Part shown: positions 48,457-54,424 of the stretch, piece by piece
Position numbering within the stretch: the stretch's first letter is position 1
Layout: each line of letters starts with the position of its first letter
DNA from: an uncultured Anaerolineales bacterium
Lineage (GTDB): Bacteria; Chloroflexota; Anaerolineae; Aggregatilineales; Aggregatilineaceae
Assembly: GCA_937135955.1 (NCBI GenBank)
Contig: CAKZOB010000083.1
Location: 1-54,424, forward strand
Reading direction: 5' to 3'
Length of the DNA: 54,424 bases
The notes under the pieces: model-generated
Seen by the model: only the letters and a program-made list of their open reading frames with translations
Databases searched by the model: none
What the model was told of the DNA's origin: nothing
Program-made: the position numbers and the translations under genes

Positions 48457-50463
48457 ATGAGCGAACCAAGAGTTGGCGTCTATGTGTGTCACTGCGGGCA
48501 CAACATCGCCGGCACGGTTGATGTGCAGCACGTGGCCGAATGGGCGATGGGTCTGCCTAATGTGGTGATTGCCCGCGACAACAAGTTCATGTGCGCCAGC
48601 ACGGGCCAGGAGCAGGTCGAAGAGGATATCAAGCAATTCGAGCTGACTCATGTGGTGGTGGCCTCGTGCTCGCCGCACATGCACGAGAAGACTTTCCGCA
48701 ATGCCTGTGCCCGCGCGGGGCTGAATCCTTACCTGTTCGAGATGGCGAACATCCGCGAGCACGCCTCGTGGGTGCACCCCAATGACCGGGAAGGGGCAAC
48801 CAACAAAGCCAAAGCACTCGTCAGCGCGGCAGTGCATCGTGTGGTGCATCAGCAGCCGCTGGAACCGATGAAGGTAGACATCCGCCCCGAGACGCTGGTG
48901 GTGGGCGGGGGCATCGCGGGCATCCAGGCTGCGCTGGAAATCGCCGACGCGGGGTATCACGTCTACCTGGTGGAGCGCGAGCCGAGCATCGGCGGGCATA
49001 TGGCCATGTTCGACAAGACCTTCCCCACGCTCGACTGCGCGGCCTGTATTCTGACGCCCAAGATGTTCGATGTAGGGGGCCATCCTAATATCACCTTGCT
49101 GACCTATAGCGAGGTGGAAAAGGTGGATGGCTACGTGGGCAACTTCCAGGTACGGGTGCGCAAGAAAGCGCGCATGGTGGACGAGAGCCTGTGCACGGGG
49201 TGTGGCACGTGCTGGGAGAAGTGCCCGATCAAGGTGGTGGACACTGTGTGGGAAGCTGGCCTGGGCTACCGCAAGGCCATCTACCGCCCGTTCCCGCAGG
49301 CGGTGCCCAAGTATCCAGTCATTGATATCGAGAACTGCACCTACTTCAAGACGGGCAAGTGTCGCATGTGCGAGAAGGTGTGCCCGACTAATGCCATCAA
49401 CTATGAGATGCAGGACGAGATCATTGACCTGGAGGTGGGCAACATCATCCTGGCGACCGGCTACAAGCTGTTCGATGCTCGCCGGATTCCGCAGTATGGG
49501 TATGGGCGGCTGGAGAACGTCTTCACTAGCCTGGAATTCGAGCGCCTGACCAATGCCTCCGGCCCTACGGAGGGTAAGATCGTGCTGCGCGATGGCGAGA
49601 CCACGCCGCAGACAGTGGCGATTGTGCACTGCGTCGGCAGCCGTGATCGCAATTACAACACTCACTGCTCGGCGATCTGTTGCATGTCGTCGCTGAAGTT
49701 CGCGCACCTGGTGATGGAGAAGACAGGGGCTAAAGTCTACAACTTCTATATTGACATGCGTCCCCTTCACAAAGGCTACGAAGAGTTCTATCACCGCATC
49801 ATGGAAGAAGGTGCGACCTTCATCCGCGGCAAGGTGTCTGAGATCACCGATGTGCCGCGTACTCCTGAAGAAGAGGACAAGCTTATTGTCGTTTGCGAAG
49901 ATACGCTCCTGGGCCGACAGCGCCGGGTGCCAGTAGATATGGTTATCCTGGCGGCGGGGCTTGAACCGCAAGCGGATGCCCAGGAAGTGGCGCATATGTT
50001 CGGCGTGGGGTGTGGCGAGACGGGCTTTTTCATCGAACGTCACCCCAAGCTTGACCCGGTCGCTACGATGACTGAGGGTGTGTTCATCGCTGGTGCGTGC
50101 CAGGGAGCCAAGGACATCCCCGATAGCGTGGCGCAGGGGGCCGCCGCAGCAGCACGGGTGCTGGGAACGATCAATCAGCGTCAGGTGACCCTCGAACCCA
50201 TTCGCGCCTCGATTGATGAGGAGCGGTGCTCCGGTTGCCGTATCTGCAACAACCTGTGCCCGTACAATGCGATTGATTTCATCGAGGAGAAGGGCGTATC
50301 GCGCGTGAACCCGGCGCTGTGCAAAGGGTGCGGCACCTGCGTGGCTGCGTGCCCCAGCCAGGTGATCACTGGTGCGCACTTCACCTTCGAGCAGATCATG
50401 GCCGAAATTGACGGCATCATGATCGATGTGCTGTCCGACCGGCCTGTCGTCGAGGCGGTTTGA
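48457..50463 (+). CDS. hdrA: Heterodisulfide reductase-like subunit HdrA (flavin, electron-bifurcating)
   Basis: HdrA holds the FAD where electron pairs are split or merged. The 668 residues have an N-terminal domain with VYVCHCGHNIAGTVDV and HVVVASCSPHMHEKTF, a thioredoxin-reductase-like FAD domain (LVVGGGIAGIQAALEIADAG, 148-167; SIGGHMAMFDKTFPTLDCAA), an inserted ferredoxin part (Cys246-256 and Cys294-309 clusters), IILATGYKLFDARR, and a C-terminal ferredoxin domain with CSGCRICNNLCP and CKGCGTCVAACP (about 590-635). No selenocysteine codon is needed. ATG follows a GGAGGAGG site. It is the hub between HdrBC and MvhD. Confidence 0.96.
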   Translation: MSEPRVGVYVCHCGHNIAGTVDVQHVAEWAMGLPNVVIARDNKFMCASTGQEQVEEDIKQFELTHVVVASCSPHMHEKTFRNACARAGLNPYLFEMANIREHASWVHPNDREGATNKAKALVSAAVHRVVHQQPLEPMKVDIRPETLVVGGGIAGIQAALEIADAGYHVYLVEREPSIGGHMAMFDKTFPTLDCAACILTPKMFDVGGHPNITLLTYSEVEKVDGYVGNFQVRVRKKARMVDESLCTGCGTCWEKCPIKVVDTVWEAGLGYRKAIYRPFPQAVPKYPVIDIENCTYFKTGKCRMCEKVCPTNAINYEMQDEIIDLEVGNIILATGYKLFDARRIPQYGYGRLENVFTSLEFERLTNASGPTEGKIVLRDGETTPQTVAIVHCVGSRDRNYNTHCSAICCMSSLKFAHLVMEKTGAKVYNFYIDMRPLHKGYEEFYHRIMEEGATFIRGKVSEITDVPRTPEEEDKLIVVCEDTLLGRQRRVPVDMVILAAGLEPQADAQEVAHMFGVGCGETGFFIERHPKLDPVATMTEGVFIAGACQGAKDIPDSVAQGAAAAARVLGTINQRQVTLEPIRASIDEERCSGCRICNNLCPYNAIDFIEEKGVSRVNPALCKGCGTCVAACPSQVITGAHFTFEQIMAEIDGIMIDVLSDRPVVEAV

Positions 50464-50480
50464 AAGGGGAGCAAGGCGCG

Positions 50481-50948
50481 ATGAGCGATAATGGAACATT
50501 CACGCCTGTGATCGTAGGCTTTCTGTGCAACTGGTGCTCCTACCGCGCAGCCGATCTCGCCGGGACATCGCGTATGGGATATCCGGCGACGTTGCGCGAC
50601 ATCCGTATCATGTGCACCGGTCGCCTCGATCCCACCTTTGTGCTGCGCGCCCTGCAGAAGGGGGCGGATGGTGTGTTGATCATGGGGTGCCACCCAGGGC
50701 AATGCCACTATCAGGAAGGGAACTACAAGGCCATCCGGCGGTTTGCCCTGTTGCGGCGCACCCTGCGACAACTGGGTATCGAAGATGAGCGCGTACAGCT
50801 TCATTGGGCTTCGGCGGCGGAGGGAGTGCGCTTCGCCGAAACGGTGGCGCGCATGACCGAGCAGATCAAGCAACTGGGGCCGCTCGACTGGCCGCGCAAC
50901 TGGCCCAACGAAGACCCTTATGCTGTGGAGGAGGCCGTACATGAGTAA
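50481..50948 (+). CDS. mvhD: F420-non-reducing-hydrogenase iron-sulfur subunit MvhD-like
   Basis: MvhD carries a [2Fe-2S] cluster and wires the hydrogenase to HdrA. From ATG 50481 (GGGGAG upstream) it has 155 residues, with cysteines 16 and 19 in VGFLCNWCSYRAADLAGTSR, 45 in IMCTGRLDP, and 70 and 75 in LIMGCHPGQCHYQEGN, plus LRQLGIEDERVQLHWASAAE. It overlaps the mvhG start by eight bases. Its presence shows that the HdrABC and hydrogenase products form one complex rather than two systems. Confidence 0.95.
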   Translation: MSDNGTFTPVIVGFLCNWCSYRAADLAGTSRMGYPATLRDIRIMCTGRLDPTFVLRALQKGADGVLIMGCHPGQCHYQEGNYKAIRRFALLRRTLRQLGIEDERVQLHWASAAEGVRFAETVARMTEQIKQLGPLDWPRNWPNEDPYAVEEAVHE

Positions 50949-51951
50949 TCAGAAACCCAAACTGGCACTGTACTGGGCCTCGTCGTGCGGCGGCTGCGAG
51001 ATAGCTGTGCTGGGGTTGCATGAGAAAATCCTGGACGTAGCTGCCGCGTTCGAAATTGTCTTCTGGCCGTGCGTCATGGACTTCAAGTACGCTGATGTGG
51101 AGGCCATGGAAGACGGCGAAATAGACGTGTGCTTCTTCAACGGGGCGATTCGCAACGACGAGAACGCCCATCTGGCCCATCTGCTGCGGCAGAAGTCGAA
51201 AGTCCTGGTGGCTTTCGGATCGTGCGCTTACGGTGGCTCTATGCCTGGCCTGGCGAACTTTTACACGCGCGACGATGTGTTGCGGTGGGTCTACTTCGAT
51301 TCACCCTCAACGGACAATCCGGACGGAGTGGTGCCGCAGAAACGTGTGGATGTGCCAGAGGGAGAATTGCGTTTGCCCGGTTTCTGGGATACGGTGCGTA
51401 CCCTGGCGCAGGTGGTGCCAGTAGACTACTTCCTGCCAGGCTGTCCGCCGGAAGTATCCTCGATCGAAGCGGCGGTGAATGCCATTGTCTCTGGTGAACT
51501 GCCACCGCCTGGCTCAGTGATCGGCGTTGACGTAACCGTGTGTGACGAATGTCCGCGCGAAAAGCACGAAAAGAAGATCAAACGCTTCTACCGTCCGCAA
51601 GAGATCATCCCTGACCCGAACATATGCTTGCTGGAACAAGGGCTGTTCTGCGCGGGGATCGCAACGCGCGCCGGTTGCGGGGCCAAGTGTCCGCAGGTGG
51701 GCTTTGGCTGCCGCGGTTGCTATGGGCCTAACGAGGGCGTGCTCGATCATGGGGCACGCATCCTGTCGGGTATCGCGTCGGTCCTGGACGCCGACACCGA
51801 GGAAGAAGTAGAAGCCATCCTCGACACATTGCCCGATCCGGCGGGGTATTTCTACCGTTTCCATCTGCCAGGCTCGCTGCTGCGGCGGAGAGGGCGGACT
51901 AATGGCAAGCGCCAACCGGTGGGCGAAGCAGCAGTGCACGAACCGGCCTGA
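50941..51951 (+). CDS. mvhG: [NiFe] hydrogenase small subunit MvhG-like
   Basis: The small subunit carries three Fe-S clusters that conduct electrons from the NiFe site. The 336 residues start at ATG 50941 with GGAGGAGG upstream. The proximal cluster begins at SSCGGCE (Cys16, Cys19), with FGSCAYGGSMPGLANF and LPGCPPEVSSIEAAVNAI. The later cysteines CLLEQGLFCAG, AGCGAKCPQ and FGCRGCYGP bind the other clusters. There is no Tat signal, so the enzyme is cytoplasmic, as in group 3 hydrogenases. Confidence 0.94.
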   Translation: MSNQKPKLALYWASSCGGCEIAVLGLHEKILDVAAAFEIVFWPCVMDFKYADVEAMEDGEIDVCFFNGAIRNDENAHLAHLLRQKSKVLVAFGSCAYGGSMPGLANFYTRDDVLRWVYFDSPSTDNPDGVVPQKRVDVPEGELRLPGFWDTVRTLAQVVPVDYFLPGCPPEVSSIEAAVNAIVSGELPPPGSVIGVDVTVCDECPREKHEKKIKRFYRPQEIIPDPNICLLEQGLFCAGIATRAGCGAKCPQVGFGCRGCYGPNEGVLDHGARILSGIASVLDADTEEEVEAILDTLPDPAGYFYRFHLPGSLLRRRGRTNGKRQPVGEAAVHEPA

Positions 51952-51965
51952 CCAGGAGGATGATC

Positions 51966-53453
51966 ATGACACGCATTTCCATTGACCCGATCACCCGTCT
52001 CGAAGGACACGGCAAGATCGAAATCTTCCTGGACGAGCAGGGCAATGTGGCCAACTGCTATTTCCAGGTGCCGGAGTTACGCGGTTTCGAGATTTTCTGC
52101 GTGGGCCGGCCCGTGGAAGAGATGCCGTTTCTGACGAGCCGTATCTGCGGGGTATGTCCGGAGGCGCACCTGATGGCTGCGGCCAAGGCCTGCGATGCAG
52201 TCTACAAGGTCGAGGTGCCGCCTGCGGGCAAGAAGCTGCGCGAACTGCTGTATATGGCGTTCTTCGTCACGGATCACACCACGCACTTCTATGCGTTGGG
52301 CGGGCCGGACTTCGTAGTTGGCCCAGAAGCTCCGGCGGCAGAGCGCAACATCTTGGGTGTCATTGCCAAAGTAGGGCTGGAGATCGGCGGGCAGGTCATT
52401 GATGCGCGCAAGCGCAATCACCAGGTGATCGAGATGATCGGTGGACGGCCTGTGCATCCAGTAGCAGCGATCCCTGGCGGCATGACACATCCTATCACGG
52501 AGGAACAGCGTCAGCAGATCGTGGAGATTGCCCGTAAGAATGTCGAATTCGGGCAGTTCACCATCAGCCTGTTCCATGATGTGGTGCTCAAGAATACGGA
52601 GTATGTCGAACTGATCACCAGCCCTGGTTACACGCAGCGCACCTACTACATGGGGTTGGTGGACGAGAACAACCATGTGAATTTCTACGACGGCAAGGTG
52701 CGCGTGGTAGACCCGGACGGCGTGGAACACTGCAAGTACGCACCGCATGAATATCGCGAGTATATTGCGGAGCATGTCGAGCCGTGGTCGTATCTGAAAT
52801 TCCCCTACCTCAAAAAGGTAGGCTGGAAGGGCTTCGTAGACGGCAAGGACAGTGGTGTCTACTGCGCGACTCCGCTATCGCGGCTCAACGCGGCTGACGG
52901 GATGGCAACGCCCCTGGCCCAGGCTGAGTATGAGAGGATGTACGAAATCCTGGGGGGTAAGCCAGTGCACCATACCCTGGCCACGCACTGGGCACGCATC
53001 ATCGAGTTGTTGTATGCTGCCGAGCGCATGTTGGAGCTGGCGCAAGACCCTGAAATTACCAGTCCGGAAGTGCGGGCTATTCCCAAGGCCACGCCGTCAG
53101 AGGGTGTGGGCATTGTGGAGGCCCCGCGAGGCACTCTGACCCATCACTACATCACGGATGAGAATGGCATCCTGCAGCGGGCGAATCTGATCGTCGGCAC
53201 GACCAACAACAACGCTCCTATCTCGATCAGCATTCGCAAGGCAGCGCAGGCGTTGATCAGGGATGGTCAGGTCAGCGATGGCATTCTCAACAAGATCGAG
53301 ATGGCGTTCCGGGCCTACGATCCGTGTCTGTCGTGCGCCACACATAGCCTGCCGGGACAGATGCCGTTGGAAGTGATCGTGCGCGATCACAAGGGACAGG
53401 TTGTCCGCCATCTGAGCCAGTATGTGGCAGCCAGGGAATTGACACAGTTCTGA
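51966..53453 (+). CDS. mvhA: [NiFe] hydrogenase large subunit MvhA-like
   Basis: The large subunit splits or forms H2 at a Ni-Fe centre. From ATG 51966 (AGGAGG six bases upstream; ATG 51960 is a weaker option) it has 495 residues. Both nickel motifs are complete: SRICGVCPEAHL (Cys61, Cys64) and DPCLSCATH (Cys454, Cys457). Other marks are ISIDPITRLEGHGKIEI at the start and VEAPRGTLTHHYITDENG. Thirty-five residues follow the last motif His, and would include the peptide removed by the maturation protease encoded next. Sequence type and partners point to group 3c. Confidence 0.96.
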   Translation: MTRISIDPITRLEGHGKIEIFLDEQGNVANCYFQVPELRGFEIFCVGRPVEEMPFLTSRICGVCPEAHLMAAAKACDAVYKVEVPPAGKKLRELLYMAFFVTDHTTHFYALGGPDFVVGPEAPAAERNILGVIAKVGLEIGGQVIDARKRNHQVIEMIGGRPVHPVAAIPGGMTHPITEEQRQQIVEIARKNVEFGQFTISLFHDVVLKNTEYVELITSPGYTQRTYYMGLVDENNHVNFYDGKVRVVDPDGVEHCKYAPHEYREYIAEHVEPWSYLKFPYLKKVGWKGFVDGKDSGVYCATPLSRLNAADGMATPLAQAEYERMYEILGGKPVHHTLATHWARIIELLYAAERMLELAQDPEITSPEVRAIPKATPSEGVGIVEAPRGTLTHHYITDENGILQRANLIVGTTNNNAPISISIRKAAQALIRDGQVSDGILNKIEMAFRAYDPCLSCATHSLPGQMPLEVIVRDHKGQVVRHLSQYVAARELTQF

Positions 53454-53473
53454 CAGGGAGGTTTGAGAGCAGA

Positions 53474-53971
53474 GTGCCTGGCAAAACCCTCATTGTCGGA
53501 CTGGGTAACCCTATTCTGTGCGACGATGGGGTAGGGTGGCTGGTCGCAGAGAGAGTGCGCCAGGCACTGTCTGAACAAGTGAGAGATGGCAGCCCGCCCG
53601 CATCATCCTCAGTGGAGGTAACTGAGGCGAGTGTGGGCGGGCTGTCGCTTGCTGAGATGCTGGTTGGATATGAGCGAGCCATCATCGTAGATGCGATTAT
53701 GACGGGTCAGATGCCCCCAGGTAGCGTGTATCATCTGCGCATTAGAGACCTGCCGGGGACGCTGAATACAGCTTCTGCGCACGACACCAATCTGGTCACG
53801 GCACTGCAGACTTTGCGGCGGCACGGCGTGGCGTTACCGCCAGATGAGCGGATTGATGTCGTGGCGATTGAAGTGAAAGATGTGTGGACGTTCAGTGAGA
53901 CATGTACGCCCGAAGTGTTGGCTGCGGTGAACAAGGCGGCGAAGCTAGTGTTGGAACTGATTGAGTTATAG
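53474..53971 (+). CDS. Hydrogenase maturation protease (HycI/HyaD family)
   Basis: This endopeptidase trims the large subunit once nickel is in place. The 165 residues show LIVGLGNPILCDDGVGWLVA (metal-binding Asp17), SVGGLSLAEMLVGYERAIIV followed by DAI, and SAHDTNLVTAL with the conserved His. The start is GTG 53474; GGGAGG lies about ten bases upstream. It is the last gene of the operon. The hypABCDEF genes needed to build the NiFe site are not in the window and must be elsewhere. Confidence 0.92.
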   Translation: MPGKTLIVGLGNPILCDDGVGWLVAERVRQALSEQVRDGSPPASSSVEVTEASVGGLSLAEMLVGYERAIIVDAIMTGQMPPGSVYHLRIRDLPGTLNTASAHDTNLVTALQTLRRHGVALPPDERIDVVAIEVKDVWTFSETCTPEVLAAVNKAAKLVLELIEL

Positions 53972-54018
53972 AGAGATTAATGTTAGAGTGCGAATATTGG
54001 CAAAAGGCGAAAAGAGCC

Positions 54019-54046
54019 TTGACACGAGGACGAGGGACGCTATAAT
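54019..54046 (+). promoter_or_regulatory. rRNA operon promoter P1 (perfect consensus)
   Basis: TTGACA (54019-54024), 16 bases, TATAAT (54041-54046). AT-rich sequence around 53970-54010 could act as an UP element. Confidence 0.92.
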
Positions 54047-54112
54047 GCTGCCCCGTTGCGCAGGGTGAGACCCCTTGCCGCAGGCAGTTTACCAGAAAAT
54101 GGCAGTGCCCTC

Positions 54113-54141
54113 TTGTCTGAGCGCGCGTTCTATGATACGAT
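54113..54141 (+). promoter_or_regulatory. rRNA operon promoter P2
   Basis: TTGTCT (54113-54118), 17 bases, TACGAT (54136-54141). Tandem spacing of about 95 bases from P1 is usual for rRNA operons. Confidence 0.65.
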
Positions 54142-54252
54142 GAAATTGCGCAGCCAAGGAGCGAGGTTGTGTTGTCTGTGTTGGCAGAGACTCGCTTAAG
54201 AGGGCAGGGGGTTTGAGACGCTGCTTCTGTTCCATAGAGGTGGTGTCTTAAA

Positions 54253-54273
54253 CCGGCGCAAGCCGGATTTTTT
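54253..54273 (+). terminator. Terminator-like hairpin in the rRNA leader
   Basis: CCGGC (54253-54257), a GCAA tetraloop, GCCGG (54262-54266), then A and six T residues. It lies downstream of both rRNA promoters and just before the boxA-like element. Confidence 0.6.
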
Positions 54274-54280
54274 GTCCGGG

Positions 54281-54292
54281 CGCACCTTAACA
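54281..54292 (+). promoter_or_regulatory. boxA-like antitermination element
   Basis: CGCACCTTAACA matches the boxA sequence TGCTCTTTAACA at nine of twelve positions and lies about 65 bases before 16S, the expected place for NusB/NusE loading. Confidence 0.5.
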
Positions 54293-54356
54293 ACAGCATA
54301 GTGACAGGAAGCCGACGTGCGGAAGGAGAGCGGTCCCTGAGGAGGGACTGGAAGGA

Positions 54357-54424
<68 letters not shown>

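Larger units (their letters stand above)
53972..54356 (+). other. rRNA operon upstream and leader region
   Basis: A 385-base gap with no gene. It holds two promoters (54019-54046, 54113-54141), an AT-rich stretch upstream of the first, a terminator-like hairpin (54253-54273) and a boxA-like element (54281-54292) before 16S. Transcripts from the hydrogenase operon could enter unless stopped by the hairpin. Confidence 0.75.

Noticed and set aside
48457-50463. Possible selenocysteine in HdrA or the hydrogenase
   Set aside because: Both frames are complete with cysteine codons at the cluster and nickel positions; no in-frame TGA needs decoding.
47545-50499. 984-codon antisense open frame opposite hdrB-hdrA
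   Set aside because: Its translation is a His/Arg-rich shadow caused by GC-rich codon use in the real genes, with no recognisable domain and no ribosome site. hdrB and hdrA have full motif support.

Overview
This is a gene-dense, GC-rich bacterial chromosome segment that most resembles a member of the phylum Chloroflexota, probably Anaerolineae-like. The reasons are a stand-alone bacterial Elp3, a zinc-type L32 and L28, many TTG/GTG starts, families of intergenic palindromes with CCTCACCCC/GGGGTGAGG arms, and the start of a 16S rRNA at the right edge. The phylum is an inference from gene content; the 16S fragment is too short to place the organism. No phage, transposase, CRISPR array or integrated element is visible.

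Layout, left to right. 1-6.1 kb: the end of an FHA protein, moeA, a ferredoxin/NADP+ reductase on the minus strand, then proBA. 6.1-8.3 kb: an SLC13/ArsB-like permease gene split by an in-frame TAG, followed by a universal-stress-protein gene and a clear terminator. 8.35-12.8 kb: an MsrP/YedY-like molybdoenzyme, mutY and a Trm9-like methyltransferase on the minus strand, divergent from elp3. 12.9-18.1 kb: a DUF4230 protein, lipM, an LCP protein and a GH13 maltosyltransferase-like protein with altered catalytic motifs. 18.1-21.5 kb: adk, tRNA(CAU), moaB and glnA, all on the minus strand. 21.5-31.7 kb: rpmF-fabD, then the long minus-strand cluster asp23-fakA-fakB-fakB-recG-coaD-(coiled coil), with rpmB divergent and rpe facing it. 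This gene set parallels the Firmicutes rpe/rpmB/yloU/fakA/recG/fabD neighbourhood and links fatty-acid kinase to phospholipid precursor synthesis. 31.8-45.7 kb, all plus strand: ftsK, a receiver-domain protein, a TPR protein, two membrane or secreted proteins with the same lectin-like fold, mtaB, a HIT protein, yqeY, pgpH, ybeY and a GH18-like exported protein.

45.9-54.0 kb holds the most distinctive metabolic unit: a NarL/LuxR-type response regulator, a 325-base leader with an 11-bp inverted repeat upstream of an extended -10 promoter, and then the compact operon hdrC-hdrB-hdrA-mvhD-mvhG-mvhA-protease. This encodes a soluble group-3-type [NiFe] hydrogenase joined to a heterodisulfide-reductase-like module, a flavin-based electron-bifurcating or -confurcating complex as known in methanogens. 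The window ends with a tandem-promoter rRNA leader and the first bases of 16S rRNA.

The observations most worth following up are: (1) the Trm9-like methyltransferase next to elp3, which suggests a bacterial mcm5U-type wobble-uridine pathway; (2) the TAG-split permease; (3) the candidate operator and regulator of the Hdr-Mvh operon; (4) the dispersed repeats with imperfect terminal inverted repeats; and (5) the GH13 protein with altered catalytic motifs.
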